This document shows, piece after piece, positions 7,726 to 14,824 of a stretch of DNA of 22,416 nt (positions within the stretch are counted from its first letter, which is position 1; every line of letters starts with the position of its first letter). The DNA comes from Rhodocyclales bacterium. GTDB lineage: Bacteria; Pseudomonadota; Gammaproteobacteria; Burkholderiales; Rhodocyclaceae. The position numbers and the translations under genes were made by a program. The notes under the pieces are model-generated. The model made no database searches. It was not told the origin of the DNA and saw only the letters and a list, made by a program, of their open reading frames with translations. The stretch spans positions 1 to 22,416 of the forward strand of contig JAIOPW010000317.1 in assembly GCA_021413665.1 (NCBI GenBank), in the 5' to 3' direction.

Positions 7726-8166
7726 ATGCCCACCTCACGCAAGGCACCCGCTCTCGGCTTGCTGACCGACCATGTCGGCTTCCACTTGCGCCTGGCGCAG
7801 CTCGCCGTGTTCAAGGATTTCGAGCAGGGCCTGGGCGAGATCGGCATTTCGCCGGCGATCTATTCGGTGCTGGAGGTATTGCAGCAGAATCCCGGGCTGA
7901 CCCAGTCGAAGCTGGCGAGCGTGGTGCGGCTGGAACGCTCGTCGGTGGTGCCGATGCTGGACAAGCTGGGCCAGCGCGGCCTCGTTGAACGCATGGCATC
8001 GACGACCGATCGCCGCCACAACCACCTCTATCTCACCTCGGCCGGGGTCGACCTGCTGCATCAGGCAAACGAACGCGCATTGCGGCACGAAGCACGCGTT
8101 TGCGCGCGCCTTACGCCCACCGAGAAGCAGACCTTGCTGAAACTGCTGCACCGCTTCGAGGCCTGA
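7726..8166 (+). CDS. MarR-family transcriptional regulator, probable repressor of the divergent catabolic unit
   Basis: A 146-aa winged-helix protein. The DNA-binding part spans about residues 40-104: the helices around GLTQSKLASVVRLERSSVVP, then the wing DRRHNHLYLTSAG. The flanking N- and C-terminal helices are those expected for MarR dimerisation. The ATG at 7726 gives a normal-length N-terminus; extending upstream to a TTG at 7651 would place coding sequence inside the operator. The gene is divergent from a binding protein, acid-CoA ligase and crotonase. This arrangement recalls CouR of Rhodopseudomonas palustris, a MarR repressor released by p-coumaroyl-CoA that controls a ligase and a crotonase. 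By that analogy the inducer would be the ligase's CoA-ester product, but this is inference. Confidence 0.9.
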   Translation: MPTSRKAPALGLLTDHVGFHLRLAQLAVFKDFEQGLGEIGISPAIYSVLEVLQQNPGLTQSKLASVVRLERSSVVPMLDKLGQRGLVERMASTTDRRHNHLYLTSAGVDLLHQANERALRHEARVCARLTPTEKQTLLKLLHRFEA

Positions 8167-8232
8167 CCGCCCCGCCACCACTGGTATTGGGTTAGCATGG
8201 TCGCTTCATCGCCTCAACAAATGGAGACAACC

Positions 8233-8451
8233 ATGGCTCGCAAAAGCAAGCTCGACTTTTCCGACATCGCCAACGCCCGCAAGAAGCAGAACCTCAACCA
8301 GACCGAGTTCTGGACCCGCTACGGCGTGACCCAATCGGGCGGCTCGCGCTACGAATCCGGTCGCAACATTCCCAAGCCGCTGGCCATCCTGTTGTGGCTG
8401 CACCGCTCGGGCAAGCTGAGCGACAAGGACCTGGCCGACGCGCTCAAGTAA
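8233..8451 (+). CDS. Small helix-turn-helix (XRE/Cro-like) DNA-binding protein
   Basis: A 72-aa protein starting MARKSKLDFSDIANARKK. Its core QTEFWTRYGVTQSGGSRYES resembles the HTH of Cro/CI-type repressors. There the sequence after YGVTQSGGSRYESGR acts as the recognition helix, and PKPLAILLWLHRSGKLSD closes the bundle. The ATG at 8233 is chosen because GGAGA lies 6 bases upstream; an upstream in-frame start at 8197 has no such site. It lies between the marR-family gene (66 bp upstream) and the thioesterase pair (61 bp downstream), all on the plus strand. Short stand-alone proteins of this type are common in beta- and gammaproteobacteria, and their targets are not known to me. Confidence 0.8.
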   Translation: MARKSKLDFSDIANARKKQNLNQTEFWTRYGVTQSGGSRYESGRNIPKPLAILLWLHRSGKLSDKDLADALK

Positions 8452-8512
8452 GCAAGGCACAACCGGCCAAGCGCGCTCCGTTCGGACCGCGGCAGGCAAA
8501 CGGACTGAACGG

Positions 8513-8944
8513 ATGATGATAGAAACCGCACGCGGCACGGTGCACGAGTGGCAGCGCGACCACATGGGCCACATCAACGTGCGCGCCTACATGGAGTTCT
8601 TCGAGGAAGCCTGCTGGCAGTTCTACGCCATGCTGGGCATGACGCCCTCGCTGCTGCGCAGCGGCGCGATCCACCTGGCGGCGGTGCAGCAGAACATCAG
8701 CTACCGCAAGGAACTCTATCCCGGCGACACCATCGCGGTGCGCACCGGCGTGATCGAAATGCGCGAGAAGGTACTGCGCTTCCGCCACGAACTGGTCAAC
8801 ACCGAAACAAGGGATGTCTGCGCCGTCTGCGATTTCACGGTGGTCTGCCTTGATCCGCAGGCACGCAAGTCGCAGCCGTTCCCGCCGGACGTTGTGGTGC
8901 GCGCCGGAGAATGGCTGCTGCCGCCGACGGACAACGCTTCATGA
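8513..8944 (+). CDS. Hotdog-fold acyl-CoA thioesterase (4HBT/YbgC-like)
   Basis: A 143-aa single hotdog domain, predicted to hydrolyse an acyl- or aroyl-CoA to the free acid and CoA. The signature D-H-M-G-H-I-N at 16-22 followed by YMEFFEEACW matches 4-hydroxybenzoyl-CoA thioesterase-like proteins, with Asp16 as the likely catalytic acid. The region ISYRKELYPGDTIAVRTGV is the usual central strand pair. Two adjacent ATGs occur (8513 and 8516), and no strong ribosome site separates them. The gene overlaps the next thioesterase gene by four bases (ATGA), so the two are translationally coupled. With ligases and crotonases nearby, it may relieve CoA trapping, but the substrate cannot be told from sequence. 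Confidence 0.86.
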   Translation: MMIETARGTVHEWQRDHMGHINVRAYMEFFEEACWQFYAMLGMTPSLLRSGAIHLAAVQQNISYRKELYPGDTIAVRTGVIEMREKVLRFRHELVNTETRDVCAVCDFTVVCLDPQARKSQPFPPDVVVRAGEWLLPPTDNAS

Positions 8945-9426
8945 AGAAGACTCCGGCAACCGCAGGGCTTGAATTCGAGCCCGAATTCGTCACCGGACTG
9001 AAGAAGATTTTTGAGGAAATGATCGTCTTCAACCAGGTCCTCGGCTTGAAGATCACCGCCATCAAACCTGACCGCGTCAGAGGCAGTATCGAGATGCGGC
9101 ACGAACTGGTCGGGCACTACAGCCACAACCGGCTTCACGGCGGCGTCATCAGCGCCAGCCTCGACGCCATGGGCGGCCTGGCGGTGATGGCGGCAATCGG
9201 CGCGCGTCACCTTGACGAAGCGCCGGAACAACGCCTGCACCGTTTCGGCAAGCTCGGCACCATCGACCTGCGCATCGACTACCTGCGCCCGGGCATCGGC
9301 GAGCGCTTCGAACTGCACGCAGAAGTATTGCGGCTGGGGTCGCGCGTGGCCACAACGCGCATGGAATTCCTCGGCGCCGACGGCAAGCTGCTGTCCACCG
9401 GCTCCGCCGCCTATATCGTTTCCTGA
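8941..9426 (+). CDS. Hotdog-fold thioesterase, PaaI/YigI-like
   Basis: A 161-aa hotdog protein starting MKKTPATAGLEFEPEF. The motif NRLHGGVISASLDAMGG (about 63-79) is typical of PaaI-type thioesterases: H-G-G forms the oxyanion site and Asp75 sits at the usual catalytic-acid position on the helix. The C-terminal strands (GTIDLRIDYLRPG, ATTRMEFLGADGKLLSTGSA) complete the fold. The start at 8941 overlaps the preceding gene's stop by ATGA, which fixes it over an upstream in-frame candidate at 8911. The two different thioesterase subfamilies form a coupled pair, presumably made in fixed ratio. Substrate unknown; medium- or aromatic-acyl CoA is plausible. Confidence 0.85.
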   Translation: MKKTPATAGLEFEPEFVTGLKKIFEEMIVFNQVLGLKITAIKPDRVRGSIEMRHELVGHYSHNRLHGGVISASLDAMGGLAVMAAIGARHLDEAPEQRLHRFGKLGTIDLRIDYLRPGIGERFELHAEVLRLGSRVATTRMEFLGADGKLLSTGSAAYIVS

Positions 9427-9428
9427 AC

Positions 9429-9450
9429 CGCCGTCCCGCCGGCGCCGACT
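9429..9450 (+). repeat. Intergenic element, copy 1
   Basis: CGCCGT-N4-C-CGGCGCCGACT, beginning 2 bases after the thioesterase stop. It shares every fixed position with the copies at 11676-11697 (minus) and 20369-20390 (plus). With the following bases (GCGCCG, then CGGCGC at about 9457-9462) it can also fold as a short hairpin. Confidence 0.45.
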
Positions 9451-9485
9451 TTTCCCGGCGCTACCGATGGGAGCGGCCCGCGTCC

Positions 9486-9502
9486 GAACCCGACACGGGT
9501 TC
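9486..9502. terminator. Hairpin between convergent thioesterase and LysE-type genes
   Basis: GAACCCG-ACA-CGGGTTC is a perfect 7-bp stem with a three-base loop. It begins one base beyond the stop codon of the minus-strand LysE-type gene and lies 59 bases after the plus-strand thioesterase stop. There is no T-run on either side, so intrinsic termination is only a possibility. Confidence 0.45.
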
Positions 9503-9503
9503 C

Positions 9504-10136
9504 CTAGCGTCCCACCGTCGCCAGGTGCAGGGCCAGGGCGAAGAAGATCGTGCCGGCACAGCGGTCGAGCCAGACCGCGAGCCCGGGTTGGCGCTGCAAA
9601 CGGGCGCCGATGCCGCCGGCGAACCAGCCGAGGCTGCCGAAGATCACCACCGTCTGCGCCGCAAACAGTACACCGAGCAGCAGCATTTGCGGCCAGACCT
9701 CGCCGCGCCCCTGGTCCACGAACTGCGGCAGGAAGGCGATGAAGAACAGGGCCACTTTCGGATTGATCACGTTGGCGATGAAGCCGCGCCGCAGGTGTGC
9801 GCTGATCGGTTCCGCCGCACCCGGATCGAGAGTGACCATGCCCATCTTCCCCGCATAGCGCCAGGCCATGATGCCGATGTAGACGAGGTAGGCGGCGCCC
9901 GCCATTTTCAGCGTGGTGAAGGTCGCTTCCGAGGCCAGCACCACGGCTCCGATGCCCAGCGTCGCCCACAGCGTATGGGTGAAGCAGCCCAGCGCGCAAC
10001 CGAGGCCGAAGCCGATGCCGGCGCTGCGGCCGCGGCTGATGCCGACCGAGAGCACCATCAGGTTGTCGGGGCCGGGCGCGATGGTGACCAGCGCGGAGGC
10101 GGCGAGGAAGGCCAGCAGGACGTCGAGGGAAACCAT
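9504..10136 (-). CDS. LysE/RhtB-family amino-acid or metabolite exporter
   Basis: A 210-aa inner-membrane protein with about six hydrophobic segments. The family-typical start DVLLAFLAASALVTIAPGPD is followed by NLMVLSVGISRGRSAGIGFG, then INPKVALFFIAFLPQF in the middle. LysE/RhtB members export amino acids or related small metabolites by proton exchange. The ATG lies two bases after the gabD stop, so it is almost certainly cotranscribed and the last gene of this minus-strand unit. The exported compound cannot be read from sequence. Its coupling to succinate-semialdehyde metabolism is suggestive but no more. Confidence 0.9.
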   Translation of the reverse strand: MVSLDVLLAFLAASALVTIAPGPDNLMVLSVGISRGRSAGIGFGLGCALGCFTHTLWATLGIGAVVLASEATFTTLKMAGAAYLVYIGIMAWRYAGKMGMVTLDPGAAEPISAHLRRGFIANVINPKVALFFIAFLPQFVDQGRGEVWPQMLLLGVLFAAQTVVIFGSLGWFAGGIGARLQRQPGLAVWLDRCAGTIFFALALHLATVGR

Positions 10137-10138
10137 GA

Positions 10139-11581
10139 CTACAGACCCGCCATGGCAAGGTATTTGATTTCGAGGTATTCCTCGATGCCGTGGCGCGAAC
10201 CCTCGCGGCCGAGGCCCGATTGCTTGACGCCGCCGAAGGGCGCGACCTCGTTGGAGATCATGCCCGAGTTGATGCCGACCATGCCGTAATCAAGCGCCTC
10301 GCCGACGCGCCAGGCGCGCGCGATGTCGCGGCTGTAGAAATAGGCGGCAAGGCCGAACTCGGTGTCGTTGGCCATGCGCACCGCCTCGGCTTCATCCTTG
10401 AAGCTGAAGATCGGCGCGACAGGGCCGAATATCTCTTCGCGCGCCAGGCGCATGGCCGGCGTCGCGCCGGCAATCACGGTCGGCTCGAAGAAGGTGCCAC
10501 CGCGCGCGTGACGCTTGCCGCCGCAAAGCACGCGCGCGCCCCTGGCGACGGCATCGGCCAGCAGTTCCTCGACCTTGGCCAGGCCGGCGCCGTCGATCAG
10601 CGGGCCCTGCGTCACGCCCTCTTCCAGCCCGTCGCCGACCTTGAGCCCGGCCACCGCCGCGGCCAGCTTCTGAGCAAACGCCTCATGCACGCCTTCCTGC
10701 ACCAGGAAACGGTTGGTGCAGACGCAGGTCTGGCCGGTGTTGCGATATTTGGAGAGCATGGCGCCGGCTACCGCCGCATCCACATCGGCATCGTCGAAGA
10801 CGATGAAGGGCGCATTGCCGCCGAGTTCCAGCGACATCTTCTTGATGGTCGGCGCGCACTGTCCCATCAGCAGCCGCCCGACTTCGGTCGAGCCGGTGAA
10901 GGAAAGTTTCAGTACTTTGGGGTTGGACGTCAGTTCACCACCGATCGTGGCCGGTTCGCCGGTCACGATGTTGAGCACGCCGGGATGAATCCCCGCCTGC
11001 TGGCCGAGCCAGGCCAGCGCCAGGGCGGAAAGCGGCGTCTGCTCGGCCGGCTTGACCACCATGGTGCAGCCGGCGGCCAGGGCCGGTGCGACCTTGCGCG
11101 TGATCATCGCCGCCGGGAAATTCCACGGCGTGATCGCGGCGCAGACGCCGACCGGCTGCTTCAGCACGATAAGTCGGCGGTCAGGGGACGGCGAGGGAAT
11201 CACCTCGCCATAGACGCGCCGCGCCTCCTCGGCAAACCACTCGATGAAGGATGCCGCATAGGCGATCTCGCCGCGCGCCTCGGCCAGCGGCTTGCCCTGT
11301 TCCAGCGTCATCAGCCGCGCCAGGTCTTCCTGGTTGGCCAGCATCAGATCGAACCAGCGCTTGAGTATCTTCGCCCGTTCCGCCGCCGTTTTCGCCCGCC
11401 AGGGATGGAATGCCGCCTGCGCCGCATCGATCGCGCGTCGGGTTTCGGCCGCACCGAAGTTCGGCACCGAACCGACCAGCTCGCCGTTGGCGGGATTGCA
11501 GACGTCGATGCGGGCGCCGGTCGCAACCAGCCATTCGCCATCGACCAGGCAGGCGTTGCGCAGCAGTTCAGGATTCTTCAT
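10139..11581 (-). CDS. gabD: Succinate-semialdehyde dehydrogenase, NAD(P)-dependent
   Basis: A 480-aa aldehyde dehydrogenase oxidising succinate semialdehyde to succinate, which enters the TCA cycle. Catalytic Cys286 lies in NTGQTCVCTNRF, a sequence characteristic of GabD; the paired cysteines at 286 and 288 are also where redox regulation occurs in some family members. The general base is Glu252 (MSLELGGNAPF). The cofactor-site Asn154 lies in TPWNFP. The C-terminus SGLGREGSRHGIEEYLEIKY is the usual GabD ending. The start ATG is at 11581 with a weak ribosome site. It lies 159 bp downstream of the rutE-like gene on the same strand and two bases upstream of the LysE-type gene. The HpaI-type aldolase two genes upstream would supply its substrate. 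Confidence 0.94.
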   Translation of the reverse strand: MKNPELLRNACLVDGEWLVATGARIDVCNPANGELVGSVPNFGAAETRRAIDAAQAAFHPWRAKTAAERAKILKRWFDLMLANQEDLARLMTLEQGKPLAEARGEIAYAASFIEWFAEEARRVYGEVIPSPSPDRRLIVLKQPVGVCAAITPWNFPAAMITRKVAPALAAGCTMVVKPAEQTPLSALALAWLGQQAGIHPGVLNIVTGEPATIGGELTSNPKVLKLSFTGSTEVGRLLMGQCAPTIKKMSLELGGNAPFIVFDDADVDAAVAGAMLSKYRNTGQTCVCTNRFLVQEGVHEAFAQKLAAAVAGLKVGDGLEEGVTQGPLIDGAGLAKVEELLADAVARGARVLCGGKRHARGGTFFEPTVIAGATPAMRLAREEIFGPVAPIFSFKDEAEAVRMANDTEFGLAAYFYSRDIARAWRVGEALDYGMVGINSGMISNEVAPFGGVKQSGLGREGSRHGIEEYLEIKYLAMAGL

Positions 11582-11675
11582 GGCAGGCTTTCGACGTTTC
11601 GGAACAGGGGCGGATTCTGCCGCATTGCGACGCCTTGCGATAGGTCGGCCCGCGAGGGCTCGGTACCGGCTCGAA

Positions 11676-11697
11676 AGTCGGCGCCGACAGGACGGCG
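11676..11697 (-). repeat. Intergenic element, copy 2
   Basis: On the minus strand this reads CGCCGT-CCTG-T-CGGCGCCGACT followed by TT. It matches copy 1 (9429-9450) at 22 of 24 positions when the trailing TT is included. It lies 43 bases after the rutE-like stop and 94 bases before the gabD start. The core GTCGGCGCCGAC is a perfect 12-bp palindrome. Confidence 0.45.
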
Positions 11698-11740
11698 ATT
11701 TGCACGCTTGAACGGCCAGCGGTGCCGCCCCGTCGATTCC

Positions 11741-12331
11741 TCACAGGATTTGAGCCACCTCGCCAAACGCCAGACGTGGCCCGCGCGGCGGTGCTTTGGC
11801 GAGGTCGCCGTAGCCCATATTGGCGATGAAGTTGCTGCGCACGCGCCCGCCGGGAAAGAATTCCGCGTCGAGCTTCGCCGCATCGAAGCCCGACATCGGC
11901 CCCACGGAAAGCCCCAGCGCGCGGGCGGCCAGCAGCAGATAGGCCCCTTGCAGGGTGCTGTTGCGAAATGCCGTGACCTCGGTCAGCGCGGGATCGGCGT
12001 CGTACATGGGCTTGGCGTTGAAGGCCGGATACTGCGCGGGCAAATGATTCGGGAAGTCGAGATCCTGGGCGATGATCACCGTGACGGGAGCGGCGAGAGA
12101 TTTCTTGAGGTTGGAGGCCATGAGGGCCGGCGCCAGCCTGGCCTTGGCCTCCGCCGAGCGCAGAAATAAGTAGCGCGCCGGCTGCGCATTGAAGGCCGTC
12201 GGCCCCCATTTGAGCAGGTCGTACAGGGCCTTCAGCGTCTCGTCGGTAACCGGATCGGTGGTGAAGGCATGCAGCGAACGGGCGCTGCGGAAGAGTTGGT
12301 CGAGGGCGGTATCGGCTAGCGGGGGATGCAT
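11741..12331 (-). CDS. RutE/HadB-type nitroreductase-fold semialdehyde reductase
   Basis: A 196-aa FMN nitroreductase-fold protein with the length and sequence of E. coli RutE, which is proposed to reduce malonic semialdehyde to 3-hydroxypropionate. Shared landmarks are LLKWGPTAFNAQPARYLFLR (about 39-58), ETAFRNS-like TAFRNSTLQGAYLLLAARALGL, PMSGFDAAKLDAEFF, and SNFIANMGYGD near the C-terminus. The start at 12331 is fixed by AAAGGA 7 bases upstream; the longer open frame above it is a shadow of hpaI. No other pyrimidine-utilisation (rut) genes are near. It sits between an HpaI aldolase and gabD, so reduction of a different semialdehyde such as succinate semialdehyde is plausible. That substrate is inference. 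Confidence 0.86.
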   Translation of the reverse strand: MHPPLADTALDQLFRSARSLHAFTTDPVTDETLKALYDLLKWGPTAFNAQPARYLFLRSAEAKARLAPALMASNLKKSLAAPVTVIIAQDLDFPNHLPAQYPAFNAKPMYDADPALTEVTAFRNSTLQGAYLLLAARALGLSVGPMSGFDAAKLDAEFFPGGRVRSNFIANMGYGDLAKAPPRGPRLAFGEVAQIL

Positions 12332-12378
12332 GGCAAGGTCCTTTTGATGAAGGGGTTTTGTCTCGAAATCGTTAACGC

Positions 12379-13158
12379 TCAAGGCGCAGCATCCTCCCGG
12401 AAGGACGCTGCCAGTTTGAGCGCCGCATTGCGCAGGAGCGTGGTGTCGCCGCCGACGGCGACGAAGCTGGCGCCGCAGGCGAAGTAATGCCGCGCCAGCG
12501 CAGGATCGGTGACGAAGACGCCGGCCGCCTTGCCGCTGGCGGCTATGCGCCGCAATGCGCCTTCGATGGCGGCCCTGACTTCGGGATGCCCGCTGTCGCC
12601 AAGGTGTCCGAGCGAGGCGGCGAGGTCGGCGGGGCCGATGAAGGCGGCATCGACACCTTCCACGGCGAGGATCGCATCGAGGTTTTCCAGCCCCTGCCGG
12701 GTTTCGATCTGGACGATCAGGCACATCTCCGCGTCGGCCTGCCTGGTGTAATCCATGACCCCGCTCCAGCGCGCCGCGCGAGCCAGCGAGCCGCCGACGC
12801 CACGGATGCCCTGCGGCGGATAGCGCATGGCGCGCACCAGCGCCTGCGCTTCGGCGGCGGTGTCGACCAGCGGCGCCAGCACGGTCTGCGCGCCGATGTC
12901 GAGATACTGCTTGATCAGGGCCGCATCGTGATTCACCGGCCGCACAGCAATTTGCGGTGACCAGGGTGCGGCCGCCTGCAACTGTGGCAACACGCTGGCC
13001 GGCGTGTTGGGCGAATGTTCGGCGTCGATCAGCAGCCAGTCGAAGCCGGCGGTCGCCAGGATTTCCATGCTGTAGGGGCTGCCCAAGCCGACAAAAAGGC
13101 CGATCTGGCGGCGCTTTTCGCGCAGGCTCTGCTTGAATGCGTTGCGCGGCATGTCCAT
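12379..13158 (-). CDS. hpaI: HpcH/HpaI-family class II aldolase (4-hydroxy-2-oxoheptanedioate aldolase)
   Basis: A 259-aa metal-dependent pyruvate aldolase. In homoprotocatechuate degradation HpaI splits 4-hydroxy-2-oxoheptanedioate into pyruvate and succinate semialdehyde. It matches E. coli HpaI along its length: IGLFVGLGSPYSMEILATAG at the N-terminus, catalytic His48 in LIDAEH (Ec His45), Arg73 in AVRP (Ec Arg70), metal ligands Glu152 in QIETRQG and Asp178 in FIGPADLA (Ec Glu149 and Asp175), and GIRGVGGSLARA. Two ATGs are possible, 13158 (MDMPRN) and 13152 (MPRN); I chose the first, 7 bases after the lysR stop. A longer frame reaching 13230 would overlap lysR. The LysR regulator directly upstream and gabD downstream fit a small catabolic operon. 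Related aldolases with other 4-hydroxy-2-oxoacid substrates cannot be excluded. Confidence 0.9.
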   Translation of the reverse strand: MDMPRNAFKQSLREKRRQIGLFVGLGSPYSMEILATAGFDWLLIDAEHSPNTPASVLPQLQAAAPWSPQIAVRPVNHDAALIKQYLDIGAQTVLAPLVDTAAEAQALVRAMRYPPQGIRGVGGSLARAARWSGVMDYTRQADAEMCLIVQIETRQGLENLDAILAVEGVDAAFIGPADLAASLGHLGDSGHPEVRAAIEGALRRIAASGKAAGVFVTDPALARHYFACGASFVAVGGDTTLLRNAALKLAASFREDAAP

Positions 13159-13165
13159 TGCGTGG

Positions 13166-14080
13166 CTACCCCAGGTCGAGACCGCGATCCCAATAAGGCT
13201 CGGGACCGAGGCGCACCGCAAGAAAATCAACGAAGGTGCGCACCCGCTGCGGCACGAAGCGGGTGCCGGGAAACACGGCGAACACGTCCAGCACGGGTGT
13301 CTGGAAATCCTTCAGGATCGGCACCAGTGTGCCGGCGCGGATGGCCTCGGCGGCAATGAAGGTCGGCTCGTAGAGTATGCCCATGCCCTGCAGCGCGGCG
13401 TCCTGCAACGCGTTACCGTTATTGGCGGTGAGCGGACCGCTGATTTCGACAAAATGCGGCGCGCCGGCGATGATGAAGGCCCAGTTCGAGCGCGAGGTCA
13501 GCGAATAGGCGAGGCAGGCATGGTGCGCCAGTTCGTCGGGGTGCTTCGGTTCGCCATGACGGCGCAGGTATTCCGGTGAGGCGACCACCGCCGAGCGGCA
13601 GGTGGTCAGGTGCCGGGCCACCGTGGTTTCGGGCAGGCTATCCGTGATGCGCAGCGCGAAGTCCATGCCCTCCTCGATCAGATTCACGCGCCGGTCGTTG
13701 AAGTCGAGATCGACGTGGATCTCGGGATGGGCCTGGGAGAACTCCAGGATCAGCGGTGTCAGGTGCAGCAGGCCGAAGGTCATCGGCACGCTGGCGCGTA
13801 TCCGGCCGCGCAGGGTCTTGCGCTCGCCGGCGAGGTCGCCTTCGGCCTCGGCGATGCGGTCGAGGATGTCGCGGCACTGCTCGATGTAGGTCGAGCCGGC
13901 CGAGGTCAGCGACAGCCGGCGCGTGCTGCGGGCGATCAGTTTGACGCCGAGGTGGGCCTCCAGCGCGGCAATCTGGCGCGTGATCGCCGAGCGCGCCACG
14001 TTCATCTGCTCGGCCACGGCGGTGAAGCTCCCGGCTTCGGCCACCCGGACAAATGTCTGCATCGCCGCCAATCGATCCAT
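13166..14080 (-). CDS. LysR-type transcriptional regulator (CrgA-like)
   Basis: A 304-aa LysR-type regulator. The N-terminal winged HTH occupies residues 1-60 (MDRLAAMQTFVRVAEAGSFT, then ARSAITRQIAALEAHLGVKL and RSTRRLSLT). The effector-binding domain follows from about residue 90 (GRIRASVPMTFGLLHLTPLI). The effector is not identifiable. Its stop is 7 bases before the hpaI ATG on the same strand, so it heads or precedes the hpaI, rutE-like, gabD, LysE unit and probably controls it. It is divergent from dsbA, and the gap between them holds an 8-bp-arm inverted repeat of LysR type, suggesting self-regulation and possibly control of its neighbours. Confidence 0.92.
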   Translation of the reverse strand: MDRLAAMQTFVRVAEAGSFTAVAEQMNVARSAITRQIAALEAHLGVKLIARSTRRLSLTSAGSTYIEQCRDILDRIAEAEGDLAGERKTLRGRIRASVPMTFGLLHLTPLILEFSQAHPEIHVDLDFNDRRVNLIEEGMDFALRITDSLPETTVARHLTTCRSAVVASPEYLRRHGEPKHPDELAHHACLAYSLTSRSNWAFIIAGAPHFVEISGPLTANNGNALQDAALQGMGILYEPTFIAAEAIRAGTLVPILKDFQTPVLDVFAVFPGTRFVPQRVRTFVDFLAVRLGPEPYWDRGLDLG

Positions 14081-14116
14081 GGCCCCGCCACTCCGTAAAA
14101 ATTTGTGTCTTCGATC

Positions 14117-14143
14117 ATTGTATGGGGAACGCTGTCATACAAT
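14117..14143. promoter_or_regulatory. Probable LysR-type operator in the lysR/dsbA divergent region
   Basis: ATTGTATG (14117-14124), an 11-base spacer and CATACAAT (14136-14143) form a perfect dyad with 8-bp arms. It contains the T-N11-A geometry of LysR sites and sits between the divergent lysR (start 14080) and dsbA (start 14177) genes. Each arm also contains TACAAT, a 5/6 match to a -10 box, on outward-facing strands, so the operator and the start sites probably overlap. Confidence 0.6.
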
Positions 14144-14176
14144 TCCGTTCAAAGCCTTTTTACCCGGAGATTTCTC

Positions 14177-14821
14177 ATGAAGCGACTCGTCACCCTGCTG
14201 TTTGCCACGCTGATTTCCTGCTTCGCCCTGTCGGGCCCGGGCCTTGCCGCCGACTTGCAGGCCGGCCGCGACTACAAGCCGATCAATCCGCCGTTGGCGA
14301 GTCCCAGGGACAAGATCGAAGTGCTCGAGTTCTTTTCCTACGGTTGCAACCATTGCAACGACTTTCATCCCTTGATCAGCCAATGGGCCGCCAGATTGCC
14401 CAAGGACGTCAGCTTCCGCCGCGTGCCGGTCAGTTTCAATCGTCCGGAATGGGCGCGTCTTTCGCGGATCTATTTTGCGCTGGAAGCCACCGGCGACCTG
14501 GCCAAGCTCGACGCCGCGGTTTTTCTGGCGATCCATGAGCAGCGTGTGCCGTTCAAGACAGACGAGGCCGTAGTCACTTGGGCGGCGGGCAAAGGCGTCG
14601 ACGGCAAGAAATTCGGCGATGCGCTGGCGTCCTTTTCGATGCAGAGCAAGGTGCAACGCGCCGACCAGGAAGCCGCGGCGGCGCGCATCTCCGGCGTGCC
14701 TTCGCTGGCGGTGGATGGCAAGTTCCTGATCAACAACGAGGCGGCCGGCAACTACGAGGAGTTGCTGAAGCTGACCGATGCCATCATCGAAAAGGCCCGC
14801 AAGGAACGCAAAGGCAAGTAA
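14177..14821 (+). CDS. dsbA: Thiol:disulfide interchange protein DsbA, atypical CNHC active site
   Basis: A 214-aa exported thioredoxin-fold oxidase that introduces disulfides into periplasmic proteins and is reoxidised by DsbB. The active site is Cys57-Asn-His-Cys60 in FFSYGCNHC, rather than the usual CPHC. The cis-Pro loop is ISGVPSLAVDGKF, and the helical insertion lies between. The start at 14177 has GGAGA 6 bases upstream. The N-terminal export signal can be read two ways: signal peptidase I cleavage near GLAA (24-25), or a lipobox-like LISC at 12-15 that would make a lipoprotein, as in Neisseria DsbA1/DsbA2. The h-region would be short for the second. dsbB follows three bases after the stop, making a dsbAB operon. 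Confidence 0.93.
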   Translation: MKRLVTLLFATLISCFALSGPGLAADLQAGRDYKPINPPLASPRDKIEVLEFFSYGCNHCNDFHPLISQWAARLPKDVSFRRVPVSFNRPEWARLSRIYFALEATGDLAKLDAAVFLAIHEQRVPFKTDEAVVTWAAGKGVDGKKFGDALASFSMQSKVQRADQEAAAARISGVPSLAVDGKFLINNEAAGNYEELLKLTDAIIEKARKERKGK

Positions 14822-14824
14822 CTG

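Noticed and set aside
11582..11740. A separate promoter for gabD in the 159-bp gap after the rutE-like gene
   Set aside because: I found no convincing -35/-10 pair; only the repeated 22-bp element stands out.
10190..12169. A 659-codon plus-strand frame
   Set aside because: It is antisense to gabD and the rutE-like gene, with Arg/Gly-rich shadow composition and no recognisable domain.
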